Of a stretch of 12,461 bases of DNA, positions 5,900 through 12,461 are shown one piece after another. Origin of the DNA: Thermoplasmata archaeon (GTDB lineage: Archaea; Thermoplasmatota; Thermoplasmata; Thermoplasmatales; Thermoplasmataceae); NCBI GenBank assembly GCA_021833045.1, contig JAKBGP010000040.1, positions 1 through 12,461 of the forward strand, read 5' to 3'. The notes beneath the pieces are model-generated. The model ran no database searches, was not told the DNA's origin, and was given only the letters and a program-made list of their open reading frames with translations. Position 1 is the first letter of the stretch, and every line of letters starts with the position of its first letter. The position numbers were made by a program, and so were the translations under genes.

Positions 5900-7189
5900 A
5901 TGAACTCAATTGCGGAAATTCTGTCCGGGAATCTTTTAAACCAGACTGTAAAAATACATGGGTGGGTCTATAGAACAAGGTCAAGTGGGAAAATTACATT
6001 TATTGTGATGAGGGACTCAACAGGCATAGTCCAGTGCACTGCGAAACAGGATGAACTTAATGGTGAAATCTACGATAAATTGAAAAACCTGACGATTGAA
6101 AGCAGCCTTGAATTAGCCGGTACAGTGTATAAGGACGAGAGGAGCATTTCAGGTTATGAAATAAAGGTCACTGATGCGAAGATATATCAGAGAAACGAGT
6201 CATTTCCGATAACCAAGGATAAATCAGAAGAGTTTCTTTTAGATATCCGGCATTTATGGGTAAGAAGCCAGGAATTTACTGCCATGCTCAAGATAAGATC
6301 CAATATATTTCATGCTTTTTCAGATTTCTTTTACAACGAAGGGTTTTATGAGGTTCAGGGTCCAATGATGGTTTCTACTGCCACAGAAGGTGGATCCACA
6401 CTTTTCAAGGTACCATTCTTTGATCAGGAGGCATACCTCACACAGAGCTCCCAATTCTACCTTGAGACCATGATTTTCAGTCTGGAGAAAGTATTTACTA
6501 TAGCACCAAGTTTTCGCGCGGAAAAGTCGAGGACAAGGCGGCATCTGACAGAATATTGGCATGCAGAAGGCGAAGTTGCCTGGATAGGAAATGAAGAAAT
6601 GATGTCTATCGAGGAAAAAATGATTGATTATATCGTCCAAAGATGCCTTTCTGAAAATGAGAAAGAGTTTGAAATTCTAAAAAGAGACACCGCACCGCTT
6701 AAACTAGTCAAATCTCCTTTTCCAAGAATAAAATACAAAGATCTGATAAAGAAGGCTCAGGAATGGGGAATGAATCTGAAATATATGGATGACCTTGGTG
6801 CAGATGAGGAAAGGGAAATCACTAAACACTTTGACAAACCGGTTTTCGTGACACATTATCCCATCGAATTGAAGGCATTCTATCACCGTCCAGACCCAGA
6901 TAATCCTTCAGAGATCCTATGCCATGATTTACTTGCACCAGAAGGGTGCGGAGAAATAATCGGTGGCGGAGAAAGAATTTGGGAGCTGTCAGTTCTGCAG
7001 GAAAGGATGAAAGCAATGAATTTAGATCCATCTGCATATTCATGGTACGTCGACTTACGAAAGTACGGAAGTGTTCCGCATTCTGGCTTCGGACTGGGAA
7101 TGGACAGACTTGTTTGGTGGATATGTGGTCTTGAAAGCATCCGTGATGCAATCCCGTATCCAAGAACAATGAGAAGAATTACGCCGTGA
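5900..7189 (+). CDS. asnS: asparaginyl-tRNA synthetase (archaeal type)
   Basis: A class IIb synthetase that attaches asparagine to tRNA-Asn in the cytoplasm. The N-terminal OB-fold anticodon-binding domain spans about residues 17-97 ([15 protein letters not shown] …). Motif 1 lies near 131-158 (… [11 protein letters not shown]). Motif 2 begins [19 protein letters not shown] at 205, and its HLTEYWHAE end points to AsnRS rather than AspRS. Motif 3 is [10 protein letters not shown] at 396-405, followed by the class-typical ending [16 protein letters not shown]. The 429-residue length is normal for archaeal AsnRS, and the OB domain excludes the shorter archaeal asparagine-synthetase paralogue. 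There is no ribosome site before the ATG; TATA-like stretches at 5861-5870 and 5881-5890 could serve a short-leader transcript. Its TGA is 5 bases before the hemE ATG, so these genes are probably cotranscribed. Confidence 0.93.
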   Translation: MNSIAEILSGNLLNQTVKIHGWVYRTRSSGKITFIVMRDSTGIVQCTAKQDELNGEIYDKLKNLTIESSLELAGTVYKDERSISGYEIKVTDAKIYQRNESFPITKDKSEEFLLDIRHLWVRSQEFTAMLKIRSNIFHAFSDFFYNEGFYEVQGPMMVSTATEGGSTLFKVPFFDQEAYLTQSSQFYLETMIFSLEKVFTIAPSFRAEKSRTRRHLTEYWHAEGEVAWIGNEEMMSIEEKMIDYIVQRCLSENEKEFEILKRDTAPLKLVKSPFPRIKYKDLIKKAQEWGMNLKYMDDLGADEEREITKHFDKPVFVTHYPIELKAFYHRPDPDNPSEILCHDLLAPEGCGEIIGGGERIWELSVLQERMKAMNLDPSAYSWYVDLRKYGSVPHSGFGLGMDRLVWWICGLESIRDAIPYPRTMRRITP

Positions 7190-7194
7190 AATAT

Positions 7195-8202
7195 ATGCAC
7201 ATTAGCGAGTATAAATCCGCTTTAAGTGGTTTATCTGATAATATTCCAGTCTGGTTTATGCGACAGGCAGGAAGGTACCTCCCTTCATACATGAAGGTAA
7301 GGGCTTCAAAGTCGATAAAAGAAATTTGCTCCGATCCTGAACTAATTTCTCAAGTATCATATTCTCCCGTGGAGGATATCGGAGTGGATGCTTCAATAAT
7401 TTTTTACGATATTACTCTTCCATTCGAGGCAATGGGTTTCAACTTGGATTTTTCGGAAAAAATTGGGCCCGTTATAACGCCAAAAACAAGCTCAAAGATT
7501 GGACATAATTACGATCCAGATCAGGACAGGTATGCGCTAGAACCAGGTATAAAATTATTCAAGGCAATGCACCCTGACACTTTCCTTTATGGTTTTGTTG
7601 GTGGGCCTATTACTCTTGCTTCTTACATTATAGCAGGATCATCCGACAGAGACCTTGAAAAGACAATTCGTTTCATGATTAACGAGGAAAAGCTTTTCGG
7701 ACAACTTATGGAACAGATTCTTGAGATGATTCTAATCCTATGTAAAAGACAGATAAAGGCTGGTGTGGATGCCATTCAGATCTTTGATAGCTGGTCTGGA
7801 TCTCTTCCCTTCGGTTTATTTGAATCTTATATTAACAAATATCTTCAGCCACTTTCCTCTGAAATTTCAAAATATGCTTTCAACGTTTATTTTTCAACCA
7901 AGACGGGATCATACGCTAATATGCTTTCAAAGACTGATTTTGATTTTCTTTCCATGGATTCAAAATCGCTTTTATCAGATATCCATGCGACATGCAAATT
8001 CGAAAAGGGAACGCAGGGAAATCTTGATCCCGTATACACGACCTTAAAACCGGAGATTGCAATATCGGAAACAAGAAGAATACTAAACGATGCACAAGTG
8101 ATAGACAGATATGTCTTTAACCTTGGTCATGGGGTTCTTCCAAATTCAAACGTTGAATGCTTGAAAGAAATTGTGAAAATGGTGCATAATTATGAAAAAT
8201 AA
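7195..8202 (+). CDS. hemE: uroporphyrinogen III decarboxylase
   Basis: HemE removes four carboxyl groups from uroporphyrinogen III to give coproporphyrinogen III in the cytoplasm. The signature PVWFMRQAGRYLPSY near residues 18-32 provides the two substrate-binding arginines (Arg23, Arg27). FYDITLPFEAMG near 70-81 carries the catalytic aspartate (Asp72). GFVGGPITLASY, IFDSWSG, TQGNLDP and FNLGHGVLP (His312) are all conserved family blocks. About 335 residues is the usual length. ATG at 7195 is preferred: GTGA stands 5 bases upstream; the GTG at 7186 overlaps the asnS stop and would add three residues. The stop overlaps hemH by 11 bases, implying translational coupling. Most archaea make heme from siroheme without HemE, so a HemE-HemH pair marks the bacterial-type branch used by a few archaeal groups. 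Confidence 0.95.
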   Translation: MHISEYKSALSGLSDNIPVWFMRQAGRYLPSYMKVRASKSIKEICSDPELISQVSYSPVEDIGVDASIIFYDITLPFEAMGFNLDFSEKIGPVITPKTSSKIGHNYDPDQDRYALEPGIKLFKAMHPDTFLYGFVGGPITLASYIIAGSSDRDLEKTIRFMINEEKLFGQLMEQILEMILILCKRQIKAGVDAIQIFDSWSGSLPFGLFESYINKYLQPLSSEISKYAFNVYFSTKTGSYANMLSKTDFDFLSMDSKSLLSDIHATCKFEKGTQGNLDPVYTTLKPEIAISETRRILNDAQVIDRYVFNLGHGVLPNSNVECLKEIVKMVHNYEK

Positions 8203-9082
8203 GAAAGCTGCAGTTATAATGGCCTACGGCAGTCCAGAAAACATAAATGATATCGATGCCTATCTGCAGGATATATTTGGGAAAATGCCGGTTCCTCCAG
8301 ATGCAAGGGCCGATAACCTAAAAAAGTACACGCTTTTTGGTAACAAATCACCCTCGAACCATATTCTGGAATCTCTGACAAAGAAACTTACTGATAAACT
8401 ATCTGAAAGCGGAGTTGACACATTCCTTGCATTCAAGCACTGGCACCCGAAACTGGAGATTATCGCCGATAGAATAGCGGAAGAACGTTATTCTGATGTA
8501 GTGGAACTACCGTTATTCCCATTCCCTTCTGACGGTGTATACAACTCATACTCCATGCCATTTTCAGCAGAGCTTGAAAAAAATGAATATGAAGGAAGAA
8601 GGCATACAATAAACGGAATTTATCAGTATGATGGATATCTCAATATATGGGTTTCACTGATCAGAGAAATACTGCAAAAGGGGGAATATGATCGGCTTAT
8701 TCTTACTGCACACAGCCTGCCGACCGGGAGAAGCCCTGAGACAGTATACAGAGATGCCTTTTATGAATTCAGCAGAAAAATTGCAAACTCGTTCCCGTCA
8801 ATTAAGACCATAACTGGATTCCAGAGTAGAAGTAAATATGGAAGTTCGTGGCTGGAACCGGCGATTCAGAAAGTTGTAACCGAGGAAACAGGGATAAAAT
8901 CTGCCCTTGTAGCCCCTATAGGTTTTTGTTACGAGCATCTTGAGGTATTATATGACCTGGATCTTGATTTTTCAAAATTTCTCTATGAAAAGGGGGTAAA
9001 ATACGCGAGAGTAAAGTTGATGAACGATTCAGATGATTTCGTCGATTTCCTGTCTTCAGTAATCATGTCATATCTACAATAG
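8192..9082 (+). CDS. hemH: ferrochelatase (proto- or coproporphyrin type)
   Basis: Inserts Fe2+ into a porphyrin ring. Family features in order: MAYGSP at 10-15, FKHWHP near 81-86, LPLFPFPS near 106-113, LTAHSLP at 171-177 with the metal-binding His174, GFQSR near 209-213, WLEP near 220-223, and PIGFCYEHLEVLYDLD at 242-257 with the partner acid Glu248. 296 residues is in the short range of single-domain ferrochelatases, with no [2Fe-2S] tail. The ATG at 8192 lies inside the end of hemE. Whether the substrate is protoporphyrin IX or coproporphyrin III cannot be told from these motifs alone; pairing with hemE and the absence of hemF/hemN or hemG here leave both open. In Gram-positive bacteria hemE-hemH is followed by hemY (coproporphyrinogen oxidase); here no such gene follows. 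Confidence 0.92.
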   Translation: MKNKKAAVIMAYGSPENINDIDAYLQDIFGKMPVPPDARADNLKKYTLFGNKSPSNHILESLTKKLTDKLSESGVDTFLAFKHWHPKLEIIADRIAEERYSDVVELPLFPFPSDGVYNSYSMPFSAELEKNEYEGRRHTINGIYQYDGYLNIWVSLIREILQKGEYDRLILTAHSLPTGRSPETVYRDAFYEFSRKIANSFPSIKTITGFQSRSKYGSSWLEPAIQKVVTEETGIKSALVAPIGFCYEHLEVLYDLDLDFSKFLYEKGVKYARVKLMNDSDDFVDFLSSVIMSYLQ

Positions 9083-9102
9083 GATTTGATAAATGTAATC
9101 CT
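9081..9102 (+). terminator. possible hairpin at the end of the hem genes
   Basis: AGGATT and AATCCT pair around a 10-base loop, beginning within the hemH stop codon. It sits in the 48-base gap between convergent genes, where a terminator would be expected, but there is no following T-run and archaea seldom need hairpins. Confidence 0.25.
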
Positions 9103-9130
9103 TGCCATATCATACGTTGAAGTATCATGA

Positions 9131-10324
9131 TTAAAGTGAACTTTCAGAATTCTGTTTTACGTTATTCGCCATTGCAAAGAATTTAGGGAGGGCCTTGAAG
9201 GAAAGTGCACAGACTGGGAACAAAATAATTCCCACGTATAAAAAGATTGAATTTACGCTAAAAAATAATGCAAGAAAAGAAAAAACTGCAGCCAACGCTG
9301 GCGTAGCTCCCCCTAGAAATACCCTCAGAAAAGCCATCACCTTTCCATAGATATTTCTAGGTATGACCTTCATAAGATTAACTGAGAGCGGGATATTTAT
9401 AACCGGAAGCAGAAATCCAATCAGGAATGAATCTGTAATATCACCTATTGCGCTTTTTACGAGTGCAATGAACAGTATAGCTGGAGAAAACAGTATGATG
9501 AGGAGCGATATCCGGTGGGCAGTGTTAACGAACCGTTGTAATAGACCAGATGCGAACGAGCCAATTATACCTCCAATCGAGAGAAATGCAACAAATAAAG
9601 TGTAATAGACCGGGCTAACCTTAAGAACAAGATGAAAGAGACCCGATGAGTACACATCAAGGCTTTCAATCAGGCCGTTAAGCACAAAACCAACTGCCAA
9701 GAAACCAGTGATTTTCTTAAGAAACCCAAGCGAAGAAGATAATTGAGATCTTAGCTTAACCTGATCTTCGGTATTTTTAGCCTCCTTGATAGGAAAGGAT
9801 AGAAGAAAAGATGCAATTGCCATTATAAAAATTATAAACACAAAGTATCTCGTTAGATATATAATAGAAAATCCCCCAAATAAAGCACCTGTCAGCGCAG
9901 AAGCATACCCAGCGCCCTGAAGGCTTTGGTTTGCGGACATAAATTGCTCTGTGTCAAGATTCTTCTTTGTGGTTGCAGATATTGCATCTCCCTTCATTGT
10001 AACACCAAGTGTAATAAATACGGTCGCAGTGTAGATTAAAAAGATTGAATCCCCAGTCAATAGGAATGTGACACCCAGGATTAAAACCAGAGACGATAAC
10101 ATCCCGAGTTTTGTGCTGTTAAACCTGTCTATCAAATGTCCGATAGGTATAACTAAAATCAGATCTGATGCCAGTGAAATTGTGGGAATTAAGCCGGCAA
10201 GAAATACTGACTTGAATGTAACAACAATTTCCCACAGAAAGTACACTGCAAATGCGTTGGAAACAATACTGCTCAAAAACCTAGAACTTAAATATCTATA
10301 GAAAAAAATTGGCAACCTGGCCAT
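9131..10324 (-). CDS. major facilitator superfamily permease
   Basis: A 397-residue, strongly hydrophobic protein with about 10-12 predicted membrane segments (for example residues 17-36, 40-62, 75-92, 95-110, 143-178, 207-218, 238-262, 272-290, 297-318, 330-356, 357-376). Between the second and third segments stands GHLIDRFNSTKLG, the MFS motif A pattern (G-x-L-x-D-R-x-x). A charged central loop near 179-200 (PIKEAKNTEDQVKLRS) separates two six-helix halves, as usual in MFS. The substrate is not evident; it resembles the MFS_1/enterobactin-exporter-like drug or metabolite efflux group. It converges on hemH and diverges from the zinc-ribbon gene, so it is its own transcription unit. ATG at 10324 has a TATA-like box 27-39 bases upstream and no ribosome site, consistent with leaderless translation. 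Confidence 0.85.
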   Translation of the reverse strand: MARLPIFFYRYLSSRFLSSIVSNAFAVYFLWEIVVTFKSVFLAGLIPTISLASDLILVIPIGHLIDRFNSTKLGMLSSLVLILGVTFLLTGDSIFLIYTATVFITLGVTMKGDAISATTKKNLDTEQFMSANQSLQGAGYASALTGALFGGFSIIYLTRYFVFIIFIMAIASFLLSFPIKEAKNTEDQVKLRSQLSSSLGFLKKITGFLAVGFVLNGLIESLDVYSSGLFHLVLKVSPVYYTLFVAFLSIGGIIGSFASGLLQRFVNTAHRISLLIILFSPAILFIALVKSAIGDITDSFLIGFLLPVINIPLSVNLMKVIPRNIYGKVMAFLRVFLGGATPALAAVFSFLALFFSVNSIFLYVGIILFPVCALSFKALPKFFAMANNVKQNSESSL

Positions 10325-10350
10325 TGTTTACAACGCTGGATGAAGAGACG

Positions 10351-10363
10351 CTATATTATATTT
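10351..10363 (-). promoter_or_regulatory. TATA box of the MFS gene
   Basis: The minus strand reads AAATATAATATAG, centred about 33 bases ahead of the ATG at 10324. This predicts a transcript that begins a few bases before the start codon. Confidence 0.5.
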
Positions 10364-10448
10364 CACTTGGTCTTTATCAATGAATGCTTTGGAAAGAATC
10401 AGGTGGAAATACCAGCAATGTTTATTCTATCGCTTTAATATATCACTG

Positions 10449-10456
10449 ATATAAAT
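10449..10456 (+). promoter_or_regulatory. TATA box upstream of the zinc-ribbon gene
   Basis: ATATAAAT centred 30 bases before the ATG at 10483. It either gives a leaderless message starting with the long form of the protein, or a 140-base leader for the shorter form starting at 10624. A second TATA-like CTTAATAAAA at 10581-10590 would suit the shorter form. Confidence 0.4.
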
Positions 10457-10623
10457 TTTCCTCACTGCATCCATTTGCCTTCATGACGAAATTGCAATCT
10501 AAAGTGATATTCGTTTTTGCTCAAATAAAATCAAAGATAATCTTTTACCGCCAGCAGAGACGCCTCGCAGAATTAATCTTCTTAATAAAAACGTTCAATT
10601 ATTTTAAATCGATTACTCATTAT

Positions 10624-11439
10624 ATGAAGTACAAGATTTGCACGAACTGCGGAGCTGAAAATGAAGCAAGCAGTTCTGTGTGCTCAAATTGCGGCTTCAT
10701 CCTGCCAGGTGCTATTAGGTCTCATAAGAATAAAAGAATCAACATAGAAACAGAAATACAGTCAAACCCTTCCTACCAGATCACAAAGAAAAGCAATCTA
10801 ATAATTGCGGAATACAGGCCTAATCCTGTAATATACAAGCACTTGATGAAACAAAGTATGGCGGCAGTTGCTATTTCAACTCCTATTTCCGTAATCCTTC
10901 CTCTCTTAAACGGTGGATTTTCTGGTCTATATGGTCCATTCATTATTGCTACAGTAATAATATTGGTCTTTTATCTCGCAACAGTACCACTTACATATCT
11001 TAAACTTAAAAAGGATCTCTGGGGATATTTTGCAGTCAGGTATTTAATCACTCAAAACAGTATAGTCGTTTTTGTGTTTAGAAACGGCAAGCTGGTTGAT
11101 TACGTAACACCAATAAGCGAGATCTCAGGTGTCATCATTTCACAAAAAGGCTTAACAAAATTCGGTCTGGCAAATGTTATTATTCAAACAAAATTATTTG
11201 ACCGTAATCCCAGGAAAATGCAAGAGAAATCAATACCAGATATCGACGAAGCAATAGCGGCTGAGCCGGAGAATGACGAAATGAAAAAGAAGAAATTAAA
11301 AATTAAATCACCTGTAAAAAGCTTGAGAATTTTGGGTCGCCAGCTTAAGTATCTAAACCTTGAAGATGCTCAGAATGCCAAAAGGCAGATTGAAAGCCTA
11401 GTCGTGAAAGCCTCAATGAAATCCAAGGTCGAGACTTGA
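10624..11439 (+). CDS. zinc-ribbon membrane protein with PH-like domain
   Basis: The 271-residue protein begins with a treble-clef/zinc-ribbon knuckle: Cys6-x2-Cys9 … Cys20-x2-Cys23 in MKYKICTNCGAEN … VCSNCGF. A polar linker follows, then two membrane helices near 79-98 and 104-126. The domain at about 135-195 (RYLITQNSIVVFVFRNGKLVDYVTPI, then ISEISGV … GLANVIIQTK) resembles bacterial PH-type (YdbS/DUF304-like) domains. The end is acidic then lysine-rich, with a final helix LEDAQNAKRQIESLV. Function is unknown; the architecture suggests a membrane-anchored cytoplasmic scaffold or sensor. ATG 10624 is chosen because such zinc ribbons normally open the protein; an in-frame ATG at 10483 would add 47 basic residues and has the better TATA box, so the start is genuinely uncertain. 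Confidence 0.8.
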   Translation: MKYKICTNCGAENEASSSVCSNCGFILPGAIRSHKNKRINIETEIQSNPSYQITKKSNLIIAEYRPNPVIYKHLMKQSMAAVAISTPISVILPLLNGGFSGLYGPFIIATVIILVFYLATVPLTYLKLKKDLWGYFAVRYLITQNSIVVFVFRNGKLVDYVTPISEISGVIISQKGLTKFGLANVIIQTKLFDRNPRKMQEKSIPDIDEAIAAEPENDEMKKKKLKIKSPVKSLRILGRQLKYLNLEDAQNAKRQIESLVVKASMKSKVET

Positions 11440-11556
11440 ATTCAAATTCTTATTATTAGTCACCCCTTTTCACTTGATCTGAAATTTAACGAGGTAAATT
11501 TAACAGTACTTGCATTTTCTGACAGTTTTCAATTAATTGCGTTTAATGAATAGATG

Positions 11557-11565
11557 ATTATATTA
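11557..11565 (+). promoter_or_regulatory. TATA box of the egtB-like gene
   Basis: ATTATATTA lies about 63 bases before the ATG at 11624, predicting a leader of roughly 35 bases that includes the GGAG ribosome site at 11612-11615. Confidence 0.35.
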
Positions 11566-11611
11566 GGTGGAATTCCTATTATTGCACAAAAATTAAAACC
11601 GATGAGCTAAT

Positions 11612-11615
11612 GGAG
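11612..11615 (+). promoter_or_regulatory. ribosome binding site of the egtB-like gene
   Basis: GGAG with an 8-base spacer to ATG 11624. Upstream ATGs at 11602 and 11610 run into stops within six codons, so this site decides the start. Confidence 0.5.
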
Positions 11616-11623
11616 AAATTGTC

Positions 11624-12461
11624 ATGAAGACTGCCAGCATCAAATTCAATGATTCGAGTGAAATTCTCAATCAATATTTGAGGGCAAGGGCAAGGACCTT
11701 GGAAATAGCTGATCCGCTTAATATTGAGGACATGGTGATACAGGCCAACCCTGACTGCAGCCCTGTAAAATGGCATCTAGCGCACACAACATGGTTTTTT
11801 GAGAAATTCATAGCTTCAAAATTCATAACAAATCACGAAACATTCAACACTTCATATGACTATCTTTTTAATTCTTATTATGAAGGAATTGGAAGGTATT
11901 TTCCAAAGGATATGAGAGGTACTATCTCAAGGCCAACAGTTTCAGAAGCCCTGAAATATAGGAAATATATAGACAGTGCAATTGAAAATCTATTGGAAAA
12001 AGATAAGGCTGGTTCTAAGGTTTTGGATCTCATTGAGCTTGGGATAAACCATGAAGAACAGCACCAGGAGCTCATGCTTATGGACATTAAAATGGCGTTT
12101 TTCAATCACCCGGATTATCATGCATACAGAAATGATCTAAAGAAAGATGATTCTAAAAAGAAGGTTAAACAAAAATGGTACTCATATGACGAGGGTCTCT
12201 TTAATGTTGGTTTCGATGGGATTGGTTTTTGTTTTGATAACGAAACACCTTCTCACAGAGAATGGATAAATGCATTCAATATTTCATCAAGGTTAGTTAC
12301 AAACGAAGAATTCCTTGATTTTATAATGGATGACGGTTATCATAAACCTGAGTTATGGCTATCCGACGGCTGGAATTGGGTCAAATCGAATTACATTAAA
12401 CACCCCTTATACTGGGTTAAAGAAGGCGAAGATTACAGTATTTTCACACTTGCAGGATTAA
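11624..12461 (+). CDS. egtB: EgtB-type sulfoxide synthase, 3' end outside window
   Basis: An open frame of 279 codons runs from ATG 11624 to the window end. The N-terminal DinB-like domain has SPVKWHLAHTTWFFE (residues 46-60) and GINHEEQHQELML (140-152). By comparison with mycobacterial EgtB, His54, His143 and His147 should be the three iron ligands. YYEGIGRYFP and RGTISRPTVSEALKYR (98-113) are further family blocks. From about 185 the formylglycine-generating-enzyme-like domain begins (NVGFDGIGFCFDNETPSHREW … VTNEEFLDFI … GWNWV). EgtB joins a sulfur donor (gamma-glutamyl-cysteine or cysteine) to hercynine with O2, a step in ergothioneine synthesis; OvoA makes the related ovothiol precursor and often carries an extra methyltransferase domain, which would lie beyond the window. 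Typical EgtB is about 420-450 residues, so a third or more is missing. The partner EgtD is not in view. Confidence 0.85.
   Translation, partial: MKTASIKFNDSSEILNQYLRARARTLEIADPLNIEDMVIQANPDCSPVKWHLAHTTWFFEKFIASKFITNHETFNTSYDYLFNSYYEGIGRYFPKDMRGTISRPTVSEALKYRKYIDSAIENLLEKDKAGSKVLDLIELGINHEEQHQELMLMDIKMAFFNHPDYHAYRNDLKKDDSKKKVKQKWYSYDEGLFNVGFDGIGFCFDNETPSHREWINAFNISSRLVTNEEFLDFIMDDGYHKPELWLSDGWNWVKSNYIKHPLYWVKEGEDYSIFTLAGL

Larger units (their letters stand above)
10325..10623. other. divergent intergenic region (299 bp)
   Basis: This stretch lies between the divergent MFS and zinc-ribbon genes. It holds the MFS TATA box, plus-strand TATA-like boxes at 10434-10445 and 10449-10456, and a 47-codon open frame from an ATG at 10483 that joins the zinc-ribbon gene in frame. 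No RNA gene or repeat array is visible. Confidence 0.5.

Noticed and set aside
6320..7200. Several minus-strand open frames of 60-115 codons opposite asnS
   Set aside because: They lie wholly opposite a clear synthetase gene, lack recognisable domains or promoters, and overlap one another; they are reading-frame shadows.
7763..8047. A 94-codon plus-strand open frame within hemE
   Set aside because: It is a +1/+2 frame shadow of HemE whose own frame carries every conserved block.
1..12461. CRISPR array, rRNA, or insertion sequence with terminal repeats
   Set aside because: No regularly spaced repeat, rRNA-like stretch or transposase was seen on either strand.

Overview
The window looks like chromosomal DNA of an AT-rich archaeon, most likely of the Thermoplasmata (Thermoplasma/Ferroplasma/Cuniculiplasma-like). 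The evidence is an archaeal-type asparaginyl-tRNA synthetase, a tRNA-Cys with no encoded CCA, TATA-like boxes roughly 25-35 bases ahead of several start codons (near-leaderless genes), a short N-terminal zinc-ribbon membrane protein, and a bacterial-type HemE-HemH pair. I infer the lineage from gene content; no marker here fixes it to genus.

Region 1 (1-868) holds the 3' end of an unidentified gene, followed 3 bases later by a 2H-phosphoesterase (LigT-like RNA ligase/cyclic phosphodiesterase family) gene. Region 2 (869-5156) is the main feature. A tRNA-Cys(GCA) gene lies on the minus strand at 5085-5156. Its last 16 bases are repeated exactly, in the same orientation, at 869-884. This is the expected signature of an element integrated at a tRNA 3' end. 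The 4.2 kb between the copies carries only two overlapping minus-strand genes: a PD-(D/E)XK-like nuclease and a large Ski2-like DExH helicase. Gene order, sizes and motifs match the two-gene Hachiman antiphage system (hamA-hamB). No recombinase is visible inside, so it appears to be a minimal, non-autonomous or decayed defence island.

Region 3 (5277-9082) is a same-strand core-gene cluster: a DUF309-like gene, asnS, hemE and hemH. The last three are packed with gaps or overlaps of at most 11 bases, consistent with one transcript joining Asn-tRNA formation and late tetrapyrrole/heme synthesis. HemE makes coproporphyrinogen III, and HemH inserts iron into a porphyrin; the oxidation steps between them must be encoded elsewhere. 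A convergent MFS-type transporter follows on the minus strand (9131-10324).

Region 4 (10324-12461) has a 299-base divergent intergenic stretch with promoter-like sequences. It is followed by a zinc-ribbon/two-TM/PH-like membrane protein and the 5' two thirds (approximately) of an EgtB-type sulfoxide synthase that runs off the window end.
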